Assembly: GCA_029168955.1 (NCBI GenBank)
Contig: JAPDOI010000183.1
Location: 1,087,501-1,151,500 of the forward strand
DNA length: 64,000 nucleotides
From: Aplectana chamaeleonis
Taxonomy: Eukaryota > Nematoda > Chromadorea > Rhabditida > Cosmocercidae
Reading direction: 5' to 3'
Under the pieces are notes generated by a model. It worked only from the letters and a program-made list of their open reading frames with translations. It was not told where the DNA came from and did not search any database. The position numbers and the translations under genes were made by a program. Positions 35,504-45,530 of the stretch are shown here, piece by piece. Within the stretch, counting starts at the first letter, position 1; every line of letters begins with the position of its first letter.

Positions 35504-35991
35504 AAGGCAGTGTTCACGATAAAAAATGTGTTTCAGTTTCCACTAGGAATGGTAGTGGAGGGGCACACTGTAACGTTGACGTCGAAAGAACGCATGAAAA
35601 CGAGCCAGGACAAGCTCCGAAAGAGCCCGAAGTTGCCACTTCGAGCGCAAGGCAAACCCCAAAAAGCGCAACACACGCCCACCGAAGTGAGCAAATGAAT
35701 GCTCGAGATCGTGATATAAGCGATGACTTCCAATCATTAACCCCGTTCTTCCCTTCGTTATCAGCTTCTCTCTTTACTAAGGTCAGCTCGCATAGATCGG
35801 CTGCAAAAGACGGAAGTTATAAGCTTCGGACAACTCGTCCACTATGTTTCCTTAGCTCAATCTTTGAGGGACCATAACTCCGTTCCCAGAAGGTCTTGTA
35901 CGGTTTCAGAGACATCATTGGAATTAGCATGGGACCGTTTTCAAGATAGGTGGAAAAACAGGAAAACGATTTCCATCGTGAACACTGCCTT
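35504..35991. repeat. F1 MITE, 488 bp, F2-like right half
   Basis: Exact AAGGCAGTGTTCACGATAAA terminus on the left and its inverse on the right, with TA flanks. The right half (about 35820-35960) is the F2 interior (GACATCATTGGAATTAGC, then a GGGACCGTTTTCAAGATAGG phrase), so this F1 is a chimera. The sequence after it (AAGACACAGCG) looks like a decayed F2 start. Confidence 0.85.
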
Positions 35992-36378
35992 TAAAGACAC
36001 AGCGCATTCACCCACGTTCTTCTACACCTGGAAGCGCTTGGACTACTTTCTGGTAGACAGGTTGTGCACCGAGGATGTACGGCAACGAAAGTTTAAATTC
36101 CTGCAAACGGCTACTGCAAACCCGTTAAACGGCCGGAAACTGCAATTTCCAAACGGCCGCTACCGCTTATCCCTTCTGCACACCATGTCGAGGGGCGGCG
36201 ACATATGATAAGCAGATTGTAAAACTGCCTTCCCGGATTACTAGAAGCGAGAGTTCGAAATCGTAAAGTGCCTCGCGGTGAGGCTTCATTTTTGATAATA
36301 TTAGTTTATTTACTGAAATCATTGGTTATTGAATGAGAGCTGCAGGCGCAATGAGCAACTCGGACAGAAAACAGGCTT
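35992..36378. other. Non-coding, weak TTGCC/AAACGG words
   Basis: 36060-36165 has words CGGCAACG, GCAAACGGC, AAACGGCCGG and GCAATTTCC, reminiscent of the hAT-like ends. A GTTCGAAATC box near 36255 is not accompanied by a tRNA fold. Confidence 0.35.
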
Positions 36379-36620
36379 GACCGCGCGCAAGTTTTCGCCC
36401 TTAGTACCGACCGCGCGCAAGAACAGTTTCGACCGCTCGCAAAAAAAACAGAATAGGGCTGACCGCGCGCAAAGAACGCAGTCAGTAGGATCTTGAAAAG
36501 TTCCCAGCGTTCCAACCGCTTTTGCCCTTTTCGCGGCTCTCACCTCTTTCCGTTTGGACCGCGCGCAATTTTGCGAAGCGGGCAGAAACCGCGCAACTTT
36601 AAGACAAACCGCGCGCAGAC
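36379..36620. repeat. GACCGCGCGCAA word cluster
   Basis: Seven copies of the word or close variants start near 36379, 36409, 36431, 36461, 36557, 36587 and 36607, with irregular 20-95-base spacing. Related GACCGC words occur near 43450-43610. The minus-strand frames across it repeat LRAV or CARS peptides, which are by-products. Confidence 0.7.
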
Positions 36621-36989
36621 GTGATTGAAAATGTGTGGTGTGTAGCGGCGAGGACACATTCAACTTCACGCCTGAATCGTCGATTATTTCTGCTGCAGTT
36701 TCCGTGTCATCTTGCTTTTTTTAAGATTTTATTTATTTTTCTTTCTTTCCACTGCATGGTTCTATGTTCCCCTTGTGTCTCCTGTGTGTACACCCCTTTT
36801 TATGACTGCCTGTGTTTTTTACGCTAGGTTATTAGCAAGAATAACAATATTACTTATTGAAACGGGTGTTGGCCGTCGGTTGATGAAGGCATGTGCAGAA
36901 TGTCGTGGAAGATGTGTAGGGATTCAGTTGGGTGGGTAGCTTTGAGGGAAAAAAGTAGGAAGCTTCAGAGGTGTGAAGGGAAAGGGATG

Positions 36990-37920
36990 GGATGTGGGCG
37001 GGGCTTCGCCAGGAGTGCGCACAGCGGCAAAAAAGTGCTTTGAAATTCGAAAAAAGTGTGGGGAATCAGGCTGGAAGTCTGTGAGGGTTTCGAAAGCAGG
37101 TTTTCAATGTTCCGGAAAGTGGGCGGGGCTTCGGCAGGAGTGCGCACAATGGCAAGAAAATGCTTTGAAATTTGAAGTATAGGGAACCCTGCTGGATGTG
37201 TGTGAAAACTTAAGGGGTCCGCAGAGTTGAAGTTGCGGCGTTGCTCGCAGCGACGAACAGCAATGGGTGATGCTATATCGATAACATTCGGCGATGATGG
37301 CGAACGACGCGGCGTGAAGGGCGACGAGGGGGCATCGCAAAGTGTATTGACGCCGCGACGGCACTAAATCACTGCCAGCGAGCGGCAACTGACGCCGTGA
37401 CGATAATGTTTCGGAACATTTTTGTCGCCGCGTCAAGGCTGACGCTCGGCGTCCACTCACCGGTCTCTGCAACTCTGCAGACCCCTTTAGGAGGCAAGTT
37501 TTCAATTTACCGAAAGAGGGCGGGGCTTCAGGGAGAGTGCGCACAGAGGCAAAAAGTGCATAGGAGTTTGAAATAAGGTGTGCATTGTTGTCTTTGGATG
37601 TGTGTAAGGGTTCCAAAGGAGTGTTTTCAAAGTTTTTAAAAGTGGGAGGAGCTCAGTCAGGAGCACGCAGAACACCAAAAAAAGTGCTTTGGGATTTGAG
37701 GAAAAATTTGGAGCGACGTTGTAGAGGTGCAAAAATGTCGAAGACGTGTTTTAGATGCGCTGAAAAGTGGGCGGGGCTTTAATAGGAGTGCGCGGAAGGG
37801 CAAAATGAGTGCTTGGGAAATTAAATTCTGTATACGTATTTTCGATGTTGCTCAAAATGGGCTTGGGTCCTGGAGTATTTCGCACAACTGCAAAAAGTGC
37901 GTAAGTTGCAAAAGGCTTTG
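36990..37920 (+). repeat. Degenerate ~125-bp tandem array
   Basis: Units open with a phrase like AGTGGGCGGGGCTTCGGCAG and then GAGTGCGCACA, and include AAAAGTGCTTTGAAATT. Clear starts lie near 36994, 37118, 37515, 37640, 37768 and 37855. The array is interrupted at 37213-37486 by a Harbinger-type MITE. It reads as partial frames in several phases and none looks like a protein. Confidence 0.7.
37213..37486. mobile_element. PIF/Harbinger-like MITE
   Basis: 274 bp with termini AGGGGTCCGCAGAGTTGAAG and the inverse of AGGGGTCTGCAGAGTTGCAG (18 of 20 match). It is flanked by TTA on both sides (37210-37212 and 37487-37489), the 3-bp target typical of PIF/Harbinger. It splits the ~125-bp tandem array. 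The interior is GC-rich and partly palindromic. Confidence 0.8.
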
Positions 37921-38084
37921 ACGAGGCATATTGGGAAATTTTAGAATTTCGGGTCTGATTTGAAATGTTCCGTGTAGAGAAAGGAGCGCAGAGCTTGCGG
38001 GATCGAACTATATAAAAATGATCCAGGCAATGCATTGCCTGGGCCGAGTTGATGATCAAAATTGTATTGTTTCGACTGCATCTC

Positions 38085-38330
38085 CGACTAGTGCGCGAGC
38101 TTCGCCTAATCCGCATGGGAAGGCTCGAAGCGACGACGCGGAAAACCAGATGGAACAGATCGAAGACTTCAAAGCGAGGTATGCGTTTTGTGTTACAGTT
38201 TAGCAGTTGAATCCAGTGATATTATCGTTCTAGGAAATGCTGCACCACAGTACGATGATCCCATTCAGTTTCTGCGCACTACATTTGGAGGGGCCGTCGT
38301 AACAGAGCTAGGTCTGTAACACTCTACGGG
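38085..38330 (+). other. Possible exon pair, unrecognised
   Basis: SARASPNPHGKARSDD followed by ENQMEQIEDFKAR runs into a donor-like AG|GTATGC near 38178. After a TTCTAG acceptor near 38234 a readable segment APQYDDPIQFLRTTFGGAVV follows and ends at TAA. The phases of the two readings do not join cleanly (one base off), so this may be a broken gene fragment or chance. Confidence 0.2.
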
Positions 38331-38394
38331 ACTAACTCTAGATTTTCCCCGACTAGATTTTTTTTCACAGCGTTGTTGTGATAGTTGTAGGTAC

Positions 38395-39175
38395 AATACC
38401 CGCGCTAAGTTTTGTAAAAACGGGGAGCATCTGCCAAACTTTACAAAAAAGCGTCCGATGCATGTAACTTTTTTCGATCGAAGATATTTTTAATTCTGAA
38501 AACGCTATCATATTCACAGATCAAAATGCTACCTAATTATGTGAGTTGTAAGCCGAAGTTCCCTAAAATCGCTTTGTTTTTGAAGGAATTAGTTTTTGCC
38601 ATCGTTTTTCAGAGACGTCGCGCCAGGCGAAGTGCGGCGAAAGAGCAGTATCTGTACGAGTAATTTAACAGCATTTTGTATGCTTTCTTCATAAATTAGG
38701 TGCAGGTGAGAGAATCTCGAGGTCTGAGTTGGTTGAGATCTCGAAATCCTTCATTATACACGCTTGGGAACTACATGAAAAGTCGGAGTTTTGTTGAGAG
38801 AACCCCGGGTTCTTGAATGAAAGTTTTCGAAAAGTAAACCCAAACGAACCTTGAGATTCTCTCACCTACACCTTATTTATGAAGAAAGCATACATACATA
38901 TTGCTCCTCCATAATTTTTACAAATACTGCTCAAAGTTTCGCCGCGCGCGACGCCTTTGAAAAACGGTCGAAACAACTATTTCCTTCAAAAACAAAGCGA
39001 TTTCAGGAATCTCCGGCCCGAAAGTCGCATAATTAGGTAGCATTTTCATCTATGAATATGATAGCGTTTTCAGGATTCAGAAAACTCTTCATTCGAAAAA
39101 GTTACACGCATCCGCCTTTGTTTGCCAAGTTTGCCAGATGCTCCCCGTCAGTCCCATAGTTAGCTCTATTGTTTT
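38395..39175. repeat. Foldback element, ~335-bp arms
   Basis: 38395-38730 and 38850-39175 are inverted copies of each other at roughly 80 percent identity by eye. Landmarks are CGGGGAGCATCTGCCAAACTT, ACGCTATCATATTCA, ATGCTACCTAATTATG and GAGAGAATCTC near the centre. The termini (near TAGTTAGCTC / AATACCCGCGC) are not sharply defined. No protein. Confidence 0.75.
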
Positions 39176-39727
39176 TAAACGCGGTCTGGGTATCTGCCTC
39201 CTAGAAAAAACAATGATCCATTACCTTTTGGGTTCTCAGTTTTGATGACATTTTTCTGCCTTGTAAAAGTTTTAATTTTCGGGTTCACAATTTCTGAAAG
39301 ATGATTTGAAATAATTGGTAATAGTGTTGTTCAAGACATAATTTTTCATGTAACAGCGTGGAAGCATAATAAATGAATGCGGATTAAAGTTTTACAGTAA
39401 TAAAATTCAAAATATGAATAATTTGACTGGATGTGACACAAAAGGGAGTTCACAGCTCGAGTGTATAATTTTTCAGTTACTAAATATTTTTTCCATTTGT
39501 TTTTTCGAATATTTCACTTCTAAAATCACACCAACGTGCTCGGATTCTGACATCAAAATTGGCCCATATTTCCAATGCGTTTTTTGTTCAAATATTTGAG
39601 TTAATTTTTGGAAACTTGTGAACTCGATCATGTGATCATTTCGTTGCATATTTTTGTGTATAAAGGTTAGCCATTCGTGGTATTAAGTGGTTGAAGCGAG
39701 ACCAAGATTGTTAAAACCTCTTTATTT

Positions 39728-39764
39728 GGCTGACGTTTTGGCGATTTTCGCCTTCTTCGGAGCC
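39728..39764 (-). ncRNA. Hammerhead-ribozyme-like motif (family 2, 3' end)
   Basis: On the minus strand: GGCT, CCGAAGA, then a stem GGCGA-AAA-TCGCC, then CAAAAC where the consensus has GAAAC, then GTC and AGCC that pairs with GGCT. The layout matches the minimal hammerheads known in Penelope-like elements; the core CUGANGA appears as CCGAAGA and the GAAA here is mutated. Activity doubtful. Confidence 0.45.
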
Positions 39765-40013
39765 TGGAAAATCCGAAATAAGATCCAAGAAACTACCCTC
39801 CCAAACCCCATTTCATTCTACAGAGAAGGATTCACACGGAAAAAACCAAAAGAACGGAAGTCACAGATTATACCAACCTTTGAAGGGGATCAAGAGGTCC
39901 GACAACCTCGGATGGAAGTTGTTAGGCGACTGACTAGTAAGAACCCTCAGAATCACCCTCGGAGACCTGGAACTTCCCACGCTCAGACCCGCTTTCAGAT
40001 TATGACCGGTTGG

Positions 40014-40482
40014 TCAGAATCCGCACAGGTCAACATACGGCGCCAACTCCTGAGTCACCGCAACACATTCGTCCTTTCGGTTTATTTTGGGTGTTTTTGC
40101 GGCAACCCAAAAAGCCTCAAGAGTTCTGCGCGCTGAGATTTCGCTTTCACGTGGCAAGAGCGTAGCAGCAACTGAAATGCAATTGTTATCGTAACTGCGC
40201 ACCCTGTGTTCCCCAAGCGCAGTATTCAATTTAGACTTGTTCAGTCCGTCCGTTTGCTCCTTAATCCTGACACACAGCGGTCTCCCAGTCTCCCCTATAT
40301 AATCCTCTCCACAAAGACGGCAATTTATGCGATATATGTACCACCCTAGAAGCCATGCGGTCACCCTCCTTACCAAATGGGCAAATTACACAGGGCGGAG
40401 TAAGGCAATTGCGAACTAATCGCCCCCCCCCCAAGGTTCGCAGGAGGGAGTTCGACAACGGAGACCATTTCTTGAAGATCAC
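40014..40482 (-). pseudogene. GIY-YIG endonuclease domain of Penelope-like element
   Basis: Two minus-strand frames give the domain. 40482-40261 reads NCLTPPCVICPFGKEGD with a CxxC zinc-type motif. A frameshift then gives YIYRINCRLCGEDYIGETG, RPLCVRIKEQTDGL and LNTALGEHR, the GIY-YIG core with the Gly-Glu-Thr-x-Arg segment. The reverse transcriptase is missing. In the family this nuclease nicks target DNA during retrotransposition. Broken by the frameshift. Confidence 0.75.
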
Positions 40483-40510
40483 CCCTACTGATTCCAGGCT
40501 ACGGATTCTA

Positions 40511-40547
40511 GGTTCCGAAGAAGGCGAAAATCGCCGAAACGTCAGCC
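40511..40547 (+). ncRNA. Hammerhead-ribozyme-like motif (family 2, inverted copy)
   Basis: Same fold as the 39.73-kb motif but with GAAAC intact: CCGAAGA, stem GGCGA/TCGCC, GAAAC, GTC, AGCC. Only the core U at position 4 differs from consensus (C here). Confidence 0.5.
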
Positions 40548-40779
40548 AAAATAAACAGGTTTTAACAATCTTGGTCTCTCTTCAACCACCTTATACCACA
40601 AGTGTCAATCAACATGCCAAGAATTATGGAGAGTCTCTCGTGGACAATTCTACGTTAGTAATTATTGTTAACAAACGCAATTTATTCCACAGTTAACGTT
40701 TCATCACTAATTGATGTGTTATATATAGGAATAAATTAAAGCTCTATTCGTTATGTGGAGACAGTTATTTATCCACCAC

Positions 40780-40835
40780 TTTATCCGCAACGTTTCGGGT
40801 CATAAACCCATCATCTGGCGGCTAAAATTCAATCA
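40780..40835 (-). ncRNA. Hammerhead-like motif, family 1, left copy
   Basis: On the minus strand: CCGC, CAGATGA, stem GGGT-TTAT-ACCC, GAAAC, GTT, GCGG. CCGC pairs with GCGG (helix I), and GAAAC plus GTT give the minimal helix III and cleavage triplet. The core reads CAGATGA rather than CTGATGA. Confidence 0.5.
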
Positions 40836-40987
40836 TATGGCAGCGAAACAAACATATATAATTAGAGATCTGACCTACGGCTGCGCGGTAGGGGTGGATG
40901 AGAGGGTGGTGGCGGGTAGGGTCTTCTTGAAACGGCCGGCTCAACCACAGCACAGACGACAAGTGGTGGGAGGACCGTCAAATGTCG

Positions 40988-41930
40988 TTAATCAGTAAGG
41001 TCAGATCGGAGTGTAAGCATCTTCAGCGCGTCCTTCATTTCTTCCCGGTTGTTCATCGGTGGTGAATGCAACCGTATCTCCAGAGCTTCCCTTATCTTTC
41101 TTTCGGCCGTATCAGAAATGTTTTTATACAGTATGCTTGCTCTCATTTCTGGCGCGGCTTCATACGCATGCCGTGATGTCCGATGCTTGGAGAACGCACT
41201 GTTGAGATACGAGGACGGTGATCTCAGTGCCCGCATATGTTCATCCCGCCTCTTGTGAAGAGGTCTACTAGTCTCGCCAATATAAAATTCTCCACAGCCC
41301 AAGCAGGTGACCTTGTAGAACACATTCCGTGCTTGGCATATTTGTAGATCTGCAGTGCAATATCTGCAACCGGTACGCCCACAACGGTTTTCGTAAGGTC
41401 TAGATGAAGTTAAGAGGTCTCGGAGTGTGGCGGGAGGACGGAACACAAGTCGGAGAGGGAGAGCTAATCTTCGCATTGCTCTGTTTACTTCTTTCGCAAG
41501 ACTTTTATTCACAAAAGGAAGAATAAGAGAGGTGCTAGATGTGGATTGATACGGGCGCCAGGTAACGAAGTCGTTCTCGACGTAGCCGTTTTGATACAGT
41601 ATTTCCGCTAACTGGCTCTCTATATCTGCCTGATCATCTGACGTTAGCTTCCTTTCTGTGCTGAGTAAACTCTTGACAAAACTCCTCTTCATATAGGCCG
41701 GGTGGCAACTGCCCGAGTGGAGGAGGATATTCTTCGACGCAGGTTTCTTATACCACTTCGTGTGAACAACACCGTCTGCTATTCGGACTTTTGTGTTCAA
41801 GAATAGCAGGTAGTTATCGCGTCCTGGAGCTTCGATTGTCAGATTTATGGATTCGTATCGAGAGTTCAGACCGTTGAAAACTTCCAGCTCTTCCAGTTGA
41901 CTGCGTGATAACCATGATGTCGTCGATCGG
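40988..41930 (-). pseudogene. Penelope-like RT end plus GIY-YIG endonuclease, left copy
   Basis: Read on the minus strand: IDDIMVITQS (end of the catalytic motif; the Tyr is Pro here), one frameshift, then LEELEVFNGLNSRYES, NYLLFLNTKVR and VVHTKWYKKPASKN (thumb), a linker and a CGRTGCRYC zinc-type motif. Next comes the GIY-YIG core YKVTCLGCGEFYIGET, then RPLHKRRDEHM and NSAFSKHRTSRHAYE. The frame 41800-40988 (270 residues) is intact to the stop, longer than in the right copy. Full elements encode the fingers and palm upstream, missing here. Confidence 0.85.
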
Positions 41931-41974
41931 ACGTTGTTGTTGATGTCGAGAGAAGTTGTTTAACAGCGAATGTT

Positions 41975-42926
41975 CTCTTCTATGGCAGCTACATCGACTA
42001 CATCATGGTTATCACGCAGTCAACAAGCGGGACGCTGGGAGTTTTCAACGGTCTGAACTCTCGATAGGAATCCATAAATCTGGCAATCGAAGCTCCAGGA
42101 CACGATAACTACCTGCCATTCTTGAACACAAAAGTCCGAATAGCAGAAGGTGTTGTTCACACGAAGTGGTATAAGAAACCCGCGTCGAAGAATATCCTCC
42201 TCCACTTGCGCAGTTGCCACCCGGCCTATATGAACAGGAGTGTTGTCAAGAGTTTACTCAGCACAGGAAGGAAGCTAAGGTCAGATGATCAGGCAGATAT
42301 AGAGAGCGGAAATACTGCATCAAAACGGCTAGATCGAGAACGACTTCGTTACCTGGCGCCCGTATCAATCCACATCTAGCACCTCTCTTATTCTTCCTTT
42401 TGTGAATGAAAGTCCTGCGAGAGAAGTAAACAGAGCAGTGCGAAGATCAGCTTTCCCTCTCCGACTTGTGTTCCGTCCTCCCGCCACACTCCGAGACCTC
42501 TCAACTTCATCTAGACCTTACGAAAACCGTTGTGGGCGTACCGGTTGCAGATATTGCACTGCAGATCTACAAATATGCCAAGCACGGAATGTGGTCTACA
42601 AGGTCACCTGCCTGGGCTGTGGAGAATTTTATATTGGCGAGACTGGTAGGCCTCTTCACAAGAGGCTGGAAGGACATATGCGGGCCCTGAGATCACCGTC
42701 CTCGTATCTCAACAGTGCGTTCCCCAAGCATCGGACATCACGGCATGCGTATGAAGCCGCGCCAGAAATGAGAGCAAGCATACTGTATAAAAACATTTCT
42801 GATACGGCCGAAAGAAAGATAAGGGAAGGTCTGGAGATACGGTTGCATTCACCACCGATGAACAACCGGGAAGAAATGAAGGACGCTCTGAAGATGATTA
42901 CACTCCGATCTGACCTCACTCATTAA
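41975..42926 (+). pseudogene. Penelope-like RT end plus GIY-YIG endonuclease, right copy
   Basis: Same domains as the left copy on the plus strand. It starts YIDYIMVITQST (second catalytic Asp changed to Tyr), then GVFNGLNSR and a TAG stop near 42062. The thumb segment 42122-42300 leads into a frameshift near 42330, and the frame 42402-42926 has RTGCRYC, VYKVTCLGCGEFYIGETG and RPLHKRLEGHM, ending at TAA. Broken by at least one stop and one frameshift. Confidence 0.85.
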
Positions 42927-43092
42927 CGACATTTGACGGTCCTCCCACCATTTGTCGTCTGTGCTGTGGTTGAGCCGGCCGTTCCAAGAAGACCCTACCC
43001 GCCACCACCCTCTCATCCACCGCTACCGCGCAGCCATAGGTCAGATTTCTAATTATATATGTTCGTTTCGCTGCCATATGATTGAATTTTAG

Positions 43093-43131
43093 CCGCCAGA
43101 TGATGGGTCTATGACCCGAAACGTTGCGGAT
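43093..43131 (+). ncRNA. Hammerhead-like motif, family 1, right copy
   Basis: Plus-strand copy of the same motif with stem GGGTC-TAT-GACCC. The same U4-to-A change is seen, so it predates the split of the two copies or is normal for this family. Confidence 0.5.
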
Positions 43132-43203
43132 AAAGTGGTGGATAATTAACTGTCTCCACATAACGAATAGAGCTTCAATTTATTCCTATATATAACATTG
43201 ATA

Positions 43204-44860
43204 TGAAGCTCAGGAATCCAGCTAATCTAATTGATGTACCATCAAGTGATTAATTTACAAATAAATTTGTATATTATCATTTTCGTGTTGCGTTGTTATG
43301 CAATACGCTAGCCTGGAGTCCCCCAATCGTGATATTCAGTACTGGCTATTTTACGCTGTAATCAGTAGTGGGCACCACGATTGTAGGATCCCCTGCTGGC
43401 ATTTGCGCTGTTCTGAGCCCCTCCTATCGGAAGGGCGTCGTGATATTATTTTTGCCCGCGGTCAGAACGCAAAGTGCCGTGATGCAGATTTGCGTTCGGA
43501 ACGCGCACACTTTCGTACTGACCGCGGCGGTATACCGTTCGAAACGCTCGCAATGGTGCGGTCGGAACGTCGCCGATCCCGCGGTGGGTCCTATCGTTGC
43601 GTGCGGTCAGCCCTATTCTCTGTCCGAGAACGACCAAAGGTGAGAATGAGACAACCCAAAAATTTTTGCTCTCTTCCTCTACCGGCATTTTCGACCATTT
43701 TTCTTCCGTTTCCGTTTCCTAAAATCTCGAGAAAGTTTACGCACAGTCCTGACTCCGACTTTTGCGTGAGCTGTACTTCGCTTTCACTGGCAACACTTCA
43801 GATTTTTATGTTTGTATCGTTCTTCCGAGACAAAAACCATTTTGTTGGATCTTCGAGTATTTGGTACTCTGAAACGAAAGCATTTGGTATTTCAAGAATC
43901 CAGCTAATTAGAAAGCATTATATGCGTCACTAGAGCCGTGAAATAACTGCTTCAGAATCCTGATCCCACCATACGAGCGGTAAGATATTTTGTAAATTTT
44001 GGTGATCTTTGGTGTTATGCTCTACGCAGGTTGTCTAATCTGAAAGAGTACCAAAATTCGAAGTATTCGGTCATGATCAGGAGAAAAGGAATATATAATT
44101 TGATGGGAGAAAATAACAGGCGTAAATTCACTTGTGCGATCTGCAGCAGATACACAATTGGGTATACATTTGAACTCACGGCGAAATTTCAAAATGTAAC
44201 AACCCTCCATTCAATTCTGTTCGGACTTCCATGTTCACCTTCATCTAAATAGTTTGGTTTGGTTATCACTTCATCTACCATACTGTGTCGGCGCTGGACA
44301 ATGTGAATTGTGGCACTCATGATAATATCGACTGCTGGGAGTGTCAAGAATCCATGGCCACAGGCAAGCCACGAATCCATATTTGCTGCTCCAGCAAAGA
44401 AAAACGGTACTGTCGATAGACGTTTCGAAAATTCTGAACATCGCTTCCGTAACAGAATGTACCTGTCTTCGCCGTTCGTTCCTAAATATTCTGTTATTAC
44501 CCTCCAAAATTTTCTTCTTTGTTAATATCACACCCCTTCCGTAAAACATTTCCTTTATTATCTCCTTCCTAGCAAACATTTCTGCTCGAACATCCCACCT
44601 CGATTTGGACTCATTGGTTCTCTCCACGCCCCCCCCCCTACTCATTTCATTTTTCTATCGGTTCCTTACCTCTTTTTCATATAATGTCCCGTCTACACTT
44701 TTCCAACAGTTCTCGCTCAATACTTCGCTCTTATTACTCCTTCTTATCGATAATTCTGTTTCTCAATGAGAAGCCTCGGCAGAATTGTTTTGTAAAGTTC
44801 GTCTGCGGGTACTCAGAAGTTTCGAATCAAAAAAAAGTCTTGCGAGATATCCGGGCAAAA
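43204..44860. other. No recognised gene; one long unexplained ORF
   Basis: A 211-codon plus-strand frame (43298-43933) runs through GC-rich sequence with GACCGC words shared with 36.4 kb. It is Arg-rich, then Phe/Pro-rich, with no domain I know. Overlapping frames on the other strands suggest composition, not coding. A C-run lies near 44628. Nothing else stands out. Confidence 0.35.
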
Positions 44861-44869
44861 TCAATTTAC

Positions 44870-45036
44870 TTGTGACCTACCAGAGTTTTTCAATTTACTT
44901 GCGAGGTTGGGACTTGCAAGTAACTTACATGGGCTCAATGGGCTCAACCATGTTACTTGTAACTTTTGAATTTCGCAAGTAACTTATTTTGGCTCAGCAA
45001 TCCTCGCACTTATTTTGGCCCAGCAATCCTCGCCTG
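44870..45036. repeat. CAAGTAACTTA words and a 26-bp doublet
   Basis: Words like CAATTTACTTG, GCAAGTAACTTA and GTTACTTGTAACTT repeat in both orientations, followed by two copies of a phrase CTTATTTTGGCYCAGCAATC near 44985 and 45010. It abuts an F1 element. Confidence 0.55.
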
Positions 45037-45062
45037 TAGATGGTCACGTCGTTACGTGCCTA

Positions 45063-45300
45063 AAGGCAGTGTTCACGATAAAAATGCCTTTTCAGTTTTT
45101 TCCGCCTATCTTGGAAACGGTCCCATGCTGATTCCAATGATGTCTCTGGAATTGTACACGACCTTCTGGGAACGGAGTTATGGTCCCTCAAAAATTGAGT
45201 TAGGGAAGCATGGTAGACGAGTTGTCCGAGGCTTGTAACTTCCGTCTTTTGCAGCCGATGTATGTGAGCTGAACTCAGTAAAGAGAGAAGTTGAGAATGA
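45063..45300. repeat. F1 MITE, left half
   Basis: Exact AAGGCAGTGTTCACGATAAA after TA. The interior is the F2-like sequence of the 35.5-kb copy in inverted order, then cut off near 45300. Confidence 0.75.
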
Positions 45301-45369
45301 GCCAAAAATTTACTGACACACACTCTAGAGTATTGGGCTTTCATCCATTATGTACTGTTGTTCTCGCAA

Positions 45370-45530
45370 CCATATTCCGGTCCGCACTTGAGGACAACGG
45401 TTGTTGCATCACACAATAAGACGATAATCACATGGTCGTGGCGCGATTCGCCTTTCTCCCAGCATGATTATCACTGTGTCGCGTGATGCAACAGCCGTAG
45501 TCCGCAATTGCAAATCAAAATTTAGCTCCG
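45370..45530. repeat. Small foldback, ~65-bp arms
   Basis: GGACAACGGTTGTTGCATCAC near 45391 is the inverse of GTGATGCAACAGCCGTAGTCC near 45490. GATAATCA words follow on the inner side. Confidence 0.65.

Larger units (their letters stand above)
39690..40615 (-). mobile_element. Penelope-like family 2, inverted terminal pieces
   Basis: A minus-strand Penelope-like 3' part (GIY-YIG endonuclease, 40014-40482) followed by its 3' untranslated region. The end sequence (CCAAGATTGTTAAAACCT, then the hammerhead-like motif) also appears inverted on the other side at 40511-40610, so the copy is bounded by inverted terminal pieces, a known habit of Penelope-like elements. Confidence 0.7.
40713..43203. 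mobile_element. Penelope-like family 1, two copies head to head
   Basis: Two 3' parts of one Penelope-like family in inverted orientation: 40713-41927 on the minus strand and about 41982-43203 on the plus strand, with 50-60 bases between. Both are truncated at nearly the same place, just before the reverse transcriptase catalytic motif. Arms are highly similar by eye, about 1.2 kb each, including coding, 3' untranslated and hammerhead-like parts, so the locus is one long inverted repeat. Confidence 0.85.

Noticed and set aside
36250..36290. tRNA from a GTTCGAAATC box
   Set aside because: No A box at the right distance and no cloverleaf.
36306..36669. Arg/Ala-rich minus-strand ORFs
   Set aside because: Produced by the GACCGCGCGCAA words.
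37104..37616. 170-codon minus-strand ORF
   Set aside because: Crosses a Harbinger-type MITE and two tandem-array units; composition artefact.
43298..43933. 211-codon ORF
   Set aside because: Overlaps other open frames, runs through GC-rich word repeats and has no domain or splice context.
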